Below are positions 7,597-15,722 of a stretch of 42,694 nucleotides of DNA, in pieces. The stretch's first letter is position 1. Each line of letters opens with the position of its first letter. The DNA lies in contig JAQXHO010000068.1 of the NCBI GenBank assembly GCA_029007315.1, forward strand, positions 1 through 42,694, given 5' to 3'. The stretch comes from Oscillospiraceae bacterium (GTDB lineage: Bacteria > Bacillota > Clostridia > Oscillospirales > Ruminococcaceae). A program made the translations under genes and the position numbers. The notes below the pieces were generated by a model. That model was not told the DNA's origin and made no database searches. It worked only from the letters and a program-made list of their open reading frames with translations.

Positions 7597-8657
7597 TCGA
7601 GAAAATCCTTGACTTTTTTGCTGCGGCTGGGATGACGCAGCTTTCTGAGAGCTTTTGCTTCGATCTGGCGAATACGTTCTCTTGTGACTTCAAATTCCTT
7701 GCCTACTTCTTCAAGGGTACGTGAACGTCCGTCCTCAAGACCGAAACGCAGACGAAGAACCTTTGCTTCACGTTCTGTGAGAGTGTTCAGAACTTCATTG
7801 AGGGTTTCCTTCAGCATCATGAGAGATGCTGCGTCAGCCGGCTCCGGAGCGTCATCGTCAGGGATAAAGTCCCCAAGGTGGCTGTCTTCCTCTTCGCCGA
7901 TAGGTGTTTCAAGTGAAACGGGATCCTGTGCAATACGCATTATTTCACGAACTCTGTCAGCAGGCATTTCAAGCTTTTCAGCAATTTCTTCCGGTGACGG
8001 ATCGTGACCTGTTTCATGAAGGAGCTGGCTTGAAACCTTCTTTACCTTTGTGATCGTTTCAACCATATGCACGGGAATTCGTATAGTTCTTGCCTGGTCT
8101 GCTATGGCACGGGTTATAGCCTGTCTTATCCACCATGTTGCATAGGTGGAGAACTTAAAGCCCTTTGTGTAATCGAACTTTTCAACAGCTTTGAGAAGAC
8201 CCAGATTGCCTTCCTGGATAAGATCAAGGAACTGCATTCCTCTGCCTACGTATTTCTTGGCAATACTTACAACAAGACGCAGATTTGCCTCTGAAAGGCG
8301 TTTTTTTGCAGCTGAATCGCCGTCTGCCATACGCTGTGCAAGCTCGGTTTCCTCGTCCGGATTGAGAAGAGGTACTCTGCCTATTTCCTTCAGATAGATC
8401 TTTACCGGGTCGTCAATGGCGATGCCTTCAGTGGAAAGAGAAGCCTCCAGATTTTTCATCATATCAAGAGCGTCTTCTGTTGACACATCATCAATAACAG
8501 CAATGTTCATGCGCTCGCAGGCGTCATAAAAAGCGTTTATCTGGTCGGCGTCAAAATCCATTTCATCAAGAGCATCGCTGATTTCCTTTGTTGTCAGCTT
8601 GCCGGCGGTTTTGCCCTGTTCAAGGAGTTTTTCAATGGTGGTTTTAGTGTTTTCCAT
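7593..8657 (-). CDS. rpoD: RNA polymerase primary sigma factor (RpoD/SigA)
   Basis: A 354-residue group 1 sigma factor. A short region 1.1 is present (about residues 1-60, [17 protein letters not shown]). Region 1.2 follows with [16 protein letters not shown], region 2 with [30 protein letters not shown] and the -10 recognition block [17 protein letters not shown], region 3, and region 4 with [12 protein letters not shown] and [28 protein letters not shown]. It directs housekeeping transcription from the TTGACA/TATAAT promoters seen throughout the window. Its AAAGGA site is inside the end of dnaG and only one base separates the two genes, so they are co-transcribed. Confidence 0.97.
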   Translation of the reverse strand: MENTKTTIEKLLEQGKTAGKLTTKEISDALDEMDFDADQINAFYDACERMNIAVIDDVSTEDALDMMKNLEASLSTEGIAIDDPVKIYLKEIGRVPLLNPDEETELAQRMADGDSAAKKRLSEANLRLVVSIAKKYVGRGMQFLDLIQEGNLGLLKAVEKFDYTKGFKFSTYATWWIRQAITRAIADQARTIRIPVHMVETITKVKKVSSQLLHETGHDPSPEEIAEKLEMPADRVREIMRIAQDPVSLETPIGEEEDSHLGDFIPDDDAPEPADAASLMMLKETLNEVLNTLTEREAKVLRLRFGLEDGRSRTLEEVGKEFEVTRERIRQIEAKALRKLRHPSRSKKVKDFLD

Positions 8658-8658
8658 A

Positions 8659-10404
8659 TTAAGTTCCTTTCATGTTTTTATCTCTTTTTCTTTTTATTTC
8701 AATAAGCTTCAGCAGATCGTCATCACTGTCAAATGAAAGCGATTTTTCGCTGCATATTGTATTTATGCAGTCCGAAGCTACCTGATCGGTCAACTTTATA
8801 TTTCTCTGTTTTTCCAGGATCCTGGAAAGTCTTGCCATTTCATCTGTGGAGAGATTTTCGCCCAGTGCAGACAATGAAGCTGTTTTATGGTTTTGCTCCA
8901 GAGAAAGCATTTCGCTTATGATTTTCTCAAAAAACGGAGTTTTCCTATCGGCGCTTCTGAGCTTTTCCGCTGTGGAGGCAACCTCTTCCGGGTGAGTGAG
9001 CAGATATCCCAGCAAGGTTTCTTCTGCCTTTTCAAGGTGCTGAAGATTTTCGCCCTCAGGCGTCCTCATTGATAAAGGTGCTGCCTGCTGTTTTATTCTG
9101 TCCCAGTTGTTTTTTTCACGTTTTATTTTTTCTTTGCGGTTATATATCTCGATCTGACTCCGCAGTACATCGGGAGAAACATTTGTTTCCGAAGCAGCTT
9201 TGGAAATATACACATCTCTTGTAAGAGCATTCGGGATATTCGCCAGTACATCTATGAGCCTGTTGAGCCATTTTCCCTTATCGCTGTCACTGCTCAGATC
9301 AAGGCCGGATTTGCACTGTTCCATCTGGAACGCTATGGCGTCACCGGATTTTTCAAGCAGCAGTCTGAATCTGTCCGACCCGAATTTACGTATATATTCA
9401 TCCGGATCCTTGGCATTTTCAATATGAAGTATCCGGGCAGTAAGTCCCACTTCATTGAAGTGTGCCACTGCTTTTTTTGTAGCATTCTGACCTGCGCTGT
9501 CGCTGTCATATGCGATAATGACTTCTGATGCGTAACGGGAAATTATTCTTGCCTGTTCTGCCGTTATGGCAGTTCCGAGAGTGGCAACAACATTTGAAAA
9601 TCCTGCCTGGTTTATTGCGATTACGTCCATATAACCCTCAGCCAGTATCAGTATATTGCTGCTGGAATCCTTGGCAAAGTTTAGTGAGAAAAGGTTTCTT
9701 CCCTTGTCAAAAACAGGCGTCTGGGCAGTATTGAGATACTTGGGAGTACTGTCATCCATTACTCTGCCGCCGAATCCTATTACGCTGCCTCTTGTATCAA
9801 CAATAGGAAATATCACCCGGTTCCTGAATACATCATAAATGCCGCCGTTTTTTGAACGGTGACATACGCCTGCAGTAACAAGTTCCTCTTCTGTGAATCC
9901 TTTGCTCAGAAGATGTCTGGAAAGGCTGTCCCATTTGTCGGGAGCAAAGCCAAGACCGTATTTTTTTATTGTGGCAGGAGAAAGCTTTCTGCCTGCAAAA
10001 TAAGACAGACCTGTTTTGTCACTGCCTGAAAGATTTCTGTAGTAGAAATTTGCCGTTTCCCTGTTTATTTCAAATGTTCTTGCTCTGAGCTGAGAGCGTT
10101 TTGCTTCTTCCTTGTTTTCCGGAATTGCAAGTCCGCAGCGTTTTGCAAGCATTTCCACCGCTTCCATAAAAGAGAGGTTCTCTATCCGGCGGATAAATGT
10201 TATTGCGTCGCCGCCTGCTCCGCAGCCATAGCAGTAAAAGCTTTGCTGTTCAGGGTATATTGTACATGACGGTGTTTTTTCTGAATGAAAAGGACAGCTG
10301 CAAACATATGTCCGCCCTCTTCGTATGAGATTTACATAACTTCCCATAACTGTTTCGATAGGGCAGGCTGTTCTCAGCTCCTCAAGGAATACATCGGAAA
10401 GCAA
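8659..10404 (-). CDS. dnaG: DNA primase DnaG
   Basis: A 581-residue primase that makes RNA primers at the replication fork. The CHC2 zinc site is C37, H40, C58, C61 (CPFH...CYGC). The catalytic RNA polymerase/Toprim core includes [14 protein letters not shown] and [12 protein letters not shown], and a helicase-binding region occupies the C-terminus. The best start is TTG 10404 ([11 protein letters not shown]), with AGGTGA nine bases upstream; the nearby ATG and GTG codons are out of frame. It follows dgt by 13 bases and precedes rpoD by one, forming a dgt-dnaG-rpoD unit. Confidence 0.96.
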   Translation of the reverse strand: MLSDVFLEELRTACPIETVMGSYVNLIRRGRTYVCSCPFHSEKTPSCTIYPEQQSFYCYGCGAGGDAITFIRRIENLSFMEAVEMLAKRCGLAIPENKEEAKRSQLRARTFEINRETANFYYRNLSGSDKTGLSYFAGRKLSPATIKKYGLGFAPDKWDSLSRHLLSKGFTEEELVTAGVCHRSKNGGIYDVFRNRVIFPIVDTRGSVIGFGGRVMDDSTPKYLNTAQTPVFDKGRNLFSLNFAKDSSSNILILAEGYMDVIAINQAGFSNVVATLGTAITAEQARIISRYASEVIIAYDSDSAGQNATKKAVAHFNEVGLTARILHIENAKDPDEYIRKFGSDRFRLLLEKSGDAIAFQMEQCKSGLDLSSDSDKGKWLNRLIDVLANIPNALTRDVYISKAASETNVSPDVLRSQIEIYNRKEKIKREKNNWDRIKQQAAPLSMRTPEGENLQHLEKAEETLLGYLLTHPEEVASTAEKLRSADRKTPFFEKIISEMLSLEQNHKTASLSALGENLSTDEMARLSRILEKQRNIKLTDQVASDCINTICSEKSLSFDSDDDLLKLIEIKRKRDKNMKGT

Positions 10405-10417
10405 TCTCTGTTTTCAC

Positions 10418-11413
10418 CTACTTCCACTCCTTAGGGACAAAGAGTTCCCTGTAAAGATCAATTGCGTAGCCGTCGCTCATTCCGGAAATATAGTCGCAGA
10501 CTGCACGATGCTCATCAAATTTTTTAGCAATGGCAAGGTAATTTTCCGGCAGCTTATCAATATGTTCAATGTAATAGCAGTACAGTCTTATAAGAAGATC
10601 CTGCGCTTTTTCTTCCTCATGCTTTGCAATTGGATTATAGTATACGTGCCTGAACATAAATTCATGCAGAATGTTCTGGGCATTTTCAATATGACTGTCC
10701 ATGCCGATAGTTTCTGCTCCATGTTCTATTACAGAACCCACTACTGTTGTTATCCTCTGGGATTTGGTTACTCCTAAAACATCAGTGGCTTCTTTCGGAA
10801 GTTCATCGTGTCTGAGTATATTCGCACGTACAGCGTCTTCTATATCGTGATTGATATATGCAATTCTGTCTGCCAGTCTTACAACATTTCCTTCACGGGT
10901 AAGAGCTTTTTTATTAGTATGACAAAGAATCCCGTTTCGTACAGCTTCTGTAAGATTAAGTCCAAGACCGTCCTTTTCAATGTAATCCACAACTCTTACG
11001 CTTTGTTCATAATGTCTGTAACCATGAGGGCATACGCTGTTGAGAGCGCTTTCTCCGCTGTGGCCGAAGGGTGAATGACCCAGGTCATGTCCGAGAGCAA
11101 TAGCTTCTGTAAGATCCTCATTAAGCATAAGTGCACGGGAAATTATTCTGGCAATTTGTGAAACCTCCAGCGTATGGGTAAGACGTGTACGGTAATGATC
11201 TCCTGTAGGTGATAAAAACACCTGGGTTTTCCTTTTCAGTCTTCTGAATGAATTGCTGTGAAGTATTCTGTCACGGTCACGCTGAAAATCAGTTCTGTAG
11301 GGACAGGGTTCTTCTTCACGCAGCCTTTTTGTAAGTTTAGGTTCTCTGCATGAGCAGGCGTATTTACCGAGATAATTCGCTTCCAGCATTTCCTGCTGCA
11401 TTCGTATATTCAT
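10418..11413 (-). CDS. dgt: dGTP triphosphohydrolase-like HD protein
   Basis: A 331-residue member of the deoxyguanosinetriphosphate triphosphohydrolase family. HD-domain metal ligands are H80 (RTRLTHTLEVSQIAR), H109-D110 (ALGHDLGHSPFGHSGE) and the aspartate in ADRIAYINHDIEDAVR. The N-terminal block RTDFQRDRDRILHSNSFRRLKRKTQVF is diagnostic. It is of the shorter Dgt-like type common in Firmicutes, so the preferred dNTP is not certain. AAGGAGG is five bases before ATG 11413. Its place before dnaG fits a role in nucleotide-pool control. Confidence 0.93.
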   Translation of the reverse strand: MNIRMQQEMLEANYLGKYACSCREPKLTKRLREEEPCPYRTDFQRDRDRILHSNSFRRLKRKTQVFLSPTGDHYRTRLTHTLEVSQIARIISRALMLNEDLTEAIALGHDLGHSPFGHSGESALNSVCPHGYRHYEQSVRVVDYIEKDGLGLNLTEAVRNGILCHTNKKALTREGNVVRLADRIAYINHDIEDAVRANILRHDELPKEATDVLGVTKSQRITTVVGSVIEHGAETIGMDSHIENAQNILHEFMFRHVYYNPIAKHEEEKAQDLLIRLYCYYIEHIDKLPENYLAIAKKFDEHRAVCDYISGMSDGYAIDLYRELFVPKEWK

Positions 11414-11498
11414 ATAATCCTCCTTTCGGATATATATGGACAGTCGTTATAAGTATATACGAACAAAAAAGAAAAAAACCTTTCAAACAACAAAAAAT

Positions 11499-12137
11499 TC
11501 ACATATCTTTTACAATTTCAGAAAAATCTGCATACTGTTTTTCGCCTGTTTCAATTGTTATCTGACCGTTTGTAAGGTCTGTAAGATCTGCTTTAAGTTT
11601 CTCTGCTGTTTCTGACTGAACAAGAAGAGTAAGTACTACATTATTGCCGAAATCCGAATCTGTCTGAAGTACGCCGTATTGCGGAAGTATGTAGCTTACC
11701 TTTCCGTAAAGCGAATAATCCATGGTAAGGGTCACAGGTACGCATTCACGCATCACCATGATTTTTGATTCCTGGACTGCAAGAGAGGTGCTGCCGGAAT
11801 ATGCACGTACAAGACCACCTCCGCCCAGGAGAATACCGCCGAAGTATCGTGTCACAACACAGCATATATCAGTGAGCTGATTTTTCATGAGGACGTCCAG
11901 CACCGGCATACCGGCAGTACCCTGAGGTTCTCCGTCATCGGAATATCGGCTTGTATTCTGGTCACGGACTATGTAGGCATAGACATTATGTCTTGCCTTG
12001 CGGTGATTTTTTTTCACAGATTCAATGCAGGCAATTGCCTCTTCACTTGTTTTTACAGGAAAAAGCTGTGCGATAAACTCAGATTTTTTTTCAGTCAGAG
12101 TTGCAGCAGATGCCTGTGCAATGGTACGATATTCCAT
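11499..12137 (-). CDS. yigZ: YigZ/IMPACT family protein
   Basis: A 212-residue protein of the YigZ (UPF0029/IMPACT) family. The N-terminal domain carries KSEFIAQLFPV, YSDDGEPQGTAGMPVLDVL and TRYFGGILLGGGGLVRAYS, all family hallmarks; the C-terminal part is the ferredoxin-like DUF1949-type domain. The biochemical role in bacteria is unproven; eukaryotic IMPACT inhibits the GCN2 kinase. ATG 12137 is chosen because AAAGGAGT lies six bases upstream. It is only 18 bases from the rpmE terminator, so it may depend on readthrough or on a promoter that I could not see. Confidence 0.9.
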   Translation of the reverse strand: MEYRTIAQASAATLTEKKSEFIAQLFPVKTSEEAIACIESVKKNHRKARHNVYAYIVRDQNTSRYSDDGEPQGTAGMPVLDVLMKNQLTDICCVVTRYFGGILLGGGGLVRAYSGSTSLAVQESKIMVMRECVPVTLTMDYSLYGKVSYILPQYGVLQTDSDFGNNVVLTLLVQSETAEKLKADLTDLTNGQITIETGEKQYADFSEIVKDM

Positions 12138-12155
12138 GGAAACACTCCTTTGATA

Positions 12156-12190
12156 TAGCAAAAAGGACGGTAACATAATACCGCCCTTTT
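12156..12190 (-). terminator. Intrinsic terminator of rpmE
   Basis: On the minus strand, AAAAGGGCGGTA (12190-12179) pairs with TACCGTCCTTTT (12172-12161) with one mismatch and a six-base loop, and the second arm ends in five T residues. It directly follows the rpmE stop codon. Confidence 0.82.
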
Positions 12191-12196
12191 GATAAC

Positions 12197-12400
12197 TTAC
12201 TTGCCCAGATTGAAACGCTTCTTGAAACGATCAACACGTCCGCCAGTATCAACAAGCTTCTGCTTGCCTGTGAAGAACGGGTGGCACTTGGAACAGATTT
12301 CAACCTTGATGTCCTTCTTTGTGGACATTGTTTCCATTACATTGCCGCAGTGACAGGTAATAGTGGTCTTCTCAAATACCGGATGGATACCCTCTTTCAT
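12197..12400 (-). CDS. rpmE: 50S ribosomal protein L31 (zinc-binding type)
   Basis: A 67-residue L31. It begins [20 protein letters not shown] and ends [15 protein letters not shown]. The cysteines in CHCGN and ICSKCHPF form the zinc site of the C+ form; such L31 proteins can be swapped for zinc-free paralogues when zinc is scarce. ATG 12400 is chosen because GAGGTG stands six bases upstream; the in-frame ATG at 12418 has none. A strong promoter and a structured leader of about 110 bases precede it. Confidence 0.97.
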   Translation of the reverse strand: MKEGIHPVFEKTTITCHCGNVMETMSTKKDIKVEICSKCHPFFTGKQKLVDTGGRVDRFKKRFNLGK

Positions 12401-12511
12401 GATTTTCACCTCTTTCAAACTGTTTTCCTATAAATAAACAGCAGCCCATCGGATCATGACGCCGACAGTAGTCCTGTTGATTCCATATTTTCGGGGCAAA
12501 AGCCCTCACGA
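12401..12511 (-). promoter_or_regulatory. Structured 5' leader of rpmE, candidate L31 autoregulatory leader
   Basis: Between the predicted start near 12511 and the ATG, the minus-strand RNA contains a small GGGC/GCCC hairpin (12503-12492) and a larger structure whose outer arms are AACAG and CTGTT (about 12475-12430), with inner CGG/CCG pairing. Several L31 genes have leader motifs that bind L31. I cannot match this one to a named class by eye. Confidence 0.45.
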
Positions 12512-12517
12512 TTAAAT

Positions 12518-12546
12518 ATTATATCATATTTGCTCCGGCTTGTCAA
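12518..12546 (-). promoter_or_regulatory. Consensus sigma-A promoter of rpmE
   Basis: On the minus strand TTGACA (12546-12541) and TATAAT (12523-12518) are both perfect with a 17-base spacer, as expected for a ribosomal protein gene. Confidence 0.88.
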
Positions 12547-12610
12547 GTGTTTTTTTCTATTTTTCTCCTATTCTGCATAAAATGAATGAAGAGCAAAAAG
12601 GAGGACTGCT

Positions 12611-14140
12611 ATGAATACAAGAAGCATTCGGAAGGACACTATAAAACTTACTGTAATACAGTTTGCACTTGAAGTCATGGGTCTGGGAGCAAACTTGTGG
12701 CTTTCCCGGAACGCTGGTTCAGCAGCAGTGGGAATGATAGCACTGGTTGGTGCATTTTTCGGGCTTGCTTCAATGGCGGCAGGAGGAAGCGGATATCTGT
12801 GTGCCAGCCGGTTTGTTTCAGAGGAGCTTGGCAGACAGAAGGGCAGTCCGGAGGGTATGCTTCGGTATGTTACGGTGCTGAGTCTTATTCTCGGAGTACC
12901 GGGCTGTATACTTATAATGTGTTTTTCCCCTGTGATCGCAGAATGTTTTTTTCACAGCAGAGACATGGCAGAAACAGTATGTATTCTCGGAGCTGTTCTT
13001 CCTTTTGTAGGAATTGCCTCCTGTCTTAAAGGCTGGTGCAATGCTGTATGCAGAGTGAAGCTGACAGCATTCTGTGATGTGAGTGAATTTCTTGTGAAAA
13101 TGCTTGTTCTTGCAGTGTTTATACTCAGAACAGGTGTAAAGGACGCAGGCAGTATCTGTACTGCGCTGGCATTCAGTATGGTGGCAGGAACGTTTGTCAG
13201 CTTAATAATACTCATATCTGACTTTCTGACTCACAGAATGAAAACCTCAGAAAGCACATCAGTAAAATTTTCAGGGTATATACGCCTTGCACTGCCTGTT
13301 ATAATCGGCGGCTGTCTTACATCGGCTCTCAGTACTGCAAATGATGCTCTCATTCCCATGACACTGAGGCAGTCAGGCAGTACAGCAGAAACGGCTCTTG
13401 CTCATTTCGGTGTTTTTGAGGCAATTGTGATACCTGTGCTGTTTTTTCCAACAGCGGTATTATGCGTATTATCAGGGATACTTATACCGGAAGCAGCACG
13501 TGCTGTATCCGGCGGAAAAAAAGAACGCCTTCAGTATCTGACGAAGCGTTCTCTGAAATTTACTATGCTGTTTTCAGTATTTGTTTCCGTGTGCTTCCTT
13601 GTATTCGGAGAAGAGCTTGCCCGGATTCTTCATGAAGATCCACTTGCCGGAAAAATGATCAGACTTCTGGCACCGGTAGTGCCGTTTATCTATCTGGAAA
13701 TAATTCTTGAAGCCATAATAAAAGGTACAGGCAGACAGCAGTTTTCCATGCTGAATTATCTTGCTGAATATGCAGTGAGAATATCAGCTGTCCTTGTATT
13801 CGTGCCTGTAATCGGATTTTACGGGATTGTTGTGTCATATTATGCCAGCAATATTTTCGGAAACTGTATGCGTCTTGTTAAAACATTCAGAATAACCGGG
13901 CTGTCGCCGGACTGGAAGGAACTGCTTGTTTATCCGCTGTTTGGTGCTGCGGCTGCATTTTACCTTCCCTACACCCTGTTCCATTTTACCGGAACAGAAA
14001 TAAATGGCTCGCTGCCGCTGTCTGCTGTATATATCTTTCTTGCCGGTGTTATATACATAACAGTGTCGTCAATGCTTCAGGGTTCATACTATAATATCCG
14101 CAAGTGTAAATTTAACAACACGGCTGAGAACTTCAAGTGA
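12611..14140 (+). CDS. SpoVB-like MOP superfamily flippase
   Basis: A 509-residue polytopic membrane protein with about 14 hydrophobic segments, of the MATE/MOP exporter superfamily and closest in look to stage V sporulation protein B: LWLSRNAGSAAVGMIALV at the N-terminus, ALPVIIGGCLTSALSTANDALIPM at the start of the second half, and the late block IIKGTGRQQFSMLNYL. SpoVB-type proteins move lipid-linked precursors, probably for spore cortex peptidoglycan. GGAGG lies six bases before ATG 12611. The last 57 bases overlap the convergent ybaK gene, an unusually long overlap. It could instead be a general lipid II or polysaccharide flippase. Confidence 0.78.
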   Translation: MNTRSIRKDTIKLTVIQFALEVMGLGANLWLSRNAGSAAVGMIALVGAFFGLASMAAGGSGYLCASRFVSEELGRQKGSPEGMLRYVTVLSLILGVPGCILIMCFSPVIAECFFHSRDMAETVCILGAVLPFVGIASCLKGWCNAVCRVKLTAFCDVSEFLVKMLVLAVFILRTGVKDAGSICTALAFSMVAGTFVSLIILISDFLTHRMKTSESTSVKFSGYIRLALPVIIGGCLTSALSTANDALIPMTLRQSGSTAETALAHFGVFEAIVIPVLFFPTAVLCVLSGILIPEAARAVSGGKKERLQYLTKRSLKFTMLFSVFVSVCFLVFGEELARILHEDPLAGKMIRLLAPVVPFIYLEIILEAIIKGTGRQQFSMLNYLAEYAVRISAVLVFVPVIGFYGIVVSYYASNIFGNCMRLVKTFRITGLSPDWKELLVYPLFGAAAAFYLPYTLFHFTGTEINGSLPLSAVYIFLAGVIYITVSSMLQGSYYNIRKCKFNNTAENFK

Positions 14141-14569
14141 TGTTTCCAGCTGATGACCTATTTTTCCTGCACTGAAAAGGATGGTATCGTAATCTGCGGC
14201 AGTTTTGTGTATAACTGTAGGAAACTGCTTTTTCATTCCGACAGGTGAACAGCCTCCGTGAACATAACCTGTAATCGGCAGAAGCTCTTTGGATTTAAGC
14301 ATGGAAAGAGCCTTTTCATTTACGGCTGATGCAGCTTTTTTCAGATCGAGTGTTTCTGCCACAGGTATCATAAAAACATAATATGCCCCGGATTTTGATT
14401 CTGTAACCAGGGTCTTGAAAACCTGTCCCGGGTCCTGTCCCAGTGCCGCCGCCAGTTCAGTGCCGGTATTTTCCGCAGTGGCATTTTCCCAGCAGCGGTG
14501 AATGTAGGTTCCCTTTGAACGGTCCAGTATGCGCATAGCATTTGTTTTTTCTGTTTTGTCTTTAGCCAT
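14084..14569 (-). CDS. ybaK: Cys-tRNA(Pro)/Cys-tRNA(Cys) deacylase YbaK
   Basis: A 161-residue single-domain aminoacyl-tRNA editing protein. Family features are NAMRILDRSKGTYIHR, GQDPGQVFKTLVTE, the lysine-containing MIPVAETLDLKKAAS and the pocket GYVHGGCSPVGMKKQFPTV. It hydrolyses Cys wrongly attached to tRNA(Pro). AAAGGT is nine bases before ATG 14569, and an upstream membrane-protein gene on the same strand ends 17 bases earlier, so the two may share a transcript. Its C-terminus overlaps the flippase gene. Confidence 0.93.
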   Translation of the reverse strand: MAKDKTEKTNAMRILDRSKGTYIHRCWENATAENTGTELAAALGQDPGQVFKTLVTESKSGAYYVFMIPVAETLDLKKAASAVNEKALSMLKSKELLPITGYVHGGCSPVGMKKQFPTVIHKTAADYDTILFSAGKIGHQLETSLEVLSRVVKFTLADIIV

Positions 14570-14586
14570 TGTTATTACCTTTTAAA

Positions 14587-15501
14587 TCAGAATACAGAAG
14601 ATACACGCTCTGATGAGGAGAAATATTCTTCGAGAATGGCAATATAAGACCGGAAACATGGTGTGCCGTTCAGATAAAGCACATCGTTCTGCTCCGGAAC
14701 TCCAAGATCTTCTAATGTGCTGTCGGACAGATCCCTCAGATAAACGTCTGCGTCATCGGCGTAACCGAGAGATGATTTTGCTTCAGAGGAAAGATCAATT
14801 ATAACACTGTCGGATATTTCGTTAAGCTCCTTTGTGATTTCGGCACGGCTTACTGTTTTCCATTCAAGAGTGATCTCATTCTGAACAGGGCGTTCAATAT
14901 AAACAGTACGCTCATAGCCTTCTGCAAGAAATGAGATTACTGAAAAGCTTATGTCCATATCATTGGGAGAAATCTCGACCTTGGTGCTTCCTCCGGAACT
15001 GTCTTCAGTATTTACAAGCGAATATCTGTATGAACCGGAGTCGGATACACGGGATTCCAGCAGTGTTGAAACGCTTTGTGTGGCGAAAAGTGAAACTGCA
15101 AGGAAATACCCGAGAGATCCAAGGACATAAATAAGCAGGTAGACGGTTCCGAAAATGGTCTTTGGTGTTTCCTGTACGCCTGAAAAGAAGAACATAAGAA
15201 GGCAGGTCACTGCAAGGGGTACGATAAGGGACCATTCGTGGAAATTTATAAGCACTGTAGGCAGCAGGCAGGGCAGAAGCAGCATACAGCTGAGCTTTGT
15301 CAAGAAATGATTGCGGGAGTAAAGCATTGCAGCGATTGCCAGCAGACCGATAAGGGAAAGGGCAATAGTAAGAAGGGGTTTGTTGGGAATGCTTACCGTA
15401 TACAAAGCTGAAAGAACGCTTATTCCGGCAATGATGAAAAGATAGATTAAACTTACGCAGGCAAGAAGAAGCTGCGTCGCTTTAGAAGATGTCTGATTCA
15501 T
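14587..15501 (-). CDS. Predicted multi-pass membrane protein with extracytoplasmic C-terminal domain
   Basis: A 304-residue protein I do not recognise. About five hydrophobic helices fill residues 10-165 (QLLLACVSLIYLFIIAGISVLSALY and later segments). They are followed by a roughly 140-residue hydrophilic domain (SYRYSLVNTEDSSGGSTKVEISP ... TVYIERPVQNEITLEWKTVSR) rich in beta strands. The start is ATG 15501, with AAGGA seven bases upstream; earlier in-frame codons overlap its own promoter. That AAGGA lies in a small hairpin (15513-15529), which may lower translation. Probably co-transcribed with ybaK. Confidence 0.72.
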   Translation of the reverse strand: MNQTSSKATQLLLACVSLIYLFIIAGISVLSALYTVSIPNKPLLTIALSLIGLLAIAAMLYSRNHFLTKLSCMLLLPCLLPTVLINFHEWSLIVPLAVTCLLMFFFSGVQETPKTIFGTVYLLIYVLGSLGYFLAVSLFATQSVSTLLESRVSDSGSYRYSLVNTEDSSGGSTKVEISPNDMDISFSVISFLAEGYERTVYIERPVQNEITLEWKTVSRAEITKELNEISDSVIIDLSSEAKSSLGYADDADVYLRDLSDSTLEDLGVPEQNDVLYLNGTPCFRSYIAILEEYFSSSERVSSVF

Positions 15502-15512
15502 AATATAATGTT

Positions 15513-15529
15513 CCTTGCTCTGAGCAAGG
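15513..15529 (-). promoter_or_regulatory. Leader hairpin overlapping the ribosome site of the membrane-protein gene
   Basis: CCTTGC (15529-15524) and GCAAGG (15518-15513) on the minus strand form a six-base stem with a five-base loop. The 3' arm contains the AAGGA ribosome site for ATG 15501. It is short, so it may have only a modest effect. Confidence 0.4.
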
Positions 15530-15559
15530 CTCCTTTCCGGGATATAATATACCAATTTT

Positions 15560-15588
15560 ATTATACCACCTTTTTCCGTTTGTTGCAA
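15560..15588 (-). promoter_or_regulatory. Sigma-A promoter for the membrane-protein/ybaK transcript
   Basis: On the minus strand TTGCAA (15588-15583) and TATAAT (15565-15560), spacer 17 bases. The predicted start near 15553 is downstream of the first in-frame start codon, which supports the shorter protein. Confidence 0.72.
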
Positions 15589-15637
15589 GGGATATTTGGA
15601 AAAAATTTATTACTGCGTATTATAATGGATTTTGTTC

Positions 15638-15666
15638 TTGCAAATTAAAGAAATGTGTGTTATAAT
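15638..15666 (+). promoter_or_regulatory. Sigma-A promoter for fbp and the SGNH hydrolase gene
   Basis: TTGCAA at 15638-15643 and TATAAT at 15661-15666, spacer 17 bases, about 55 bases before the fbp start codon. It lies back to back with the promoter of the divergent membrane-protein gene. Confidence 0.72.
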
Positions 15667-15722
15667 ATATAATGTATTGGAATATGATCGGTAAATAGAA
15701 AACTATTATTTCAGGAGGAACA

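Noticed and set aside
11414-11498. Possible promoter before dgt
   Set aside because: A/T-rich sequence offers several weak -10-like strings on the minus strand, but none has a -35 at 16-18 bases; dgt may be read from further upstream.
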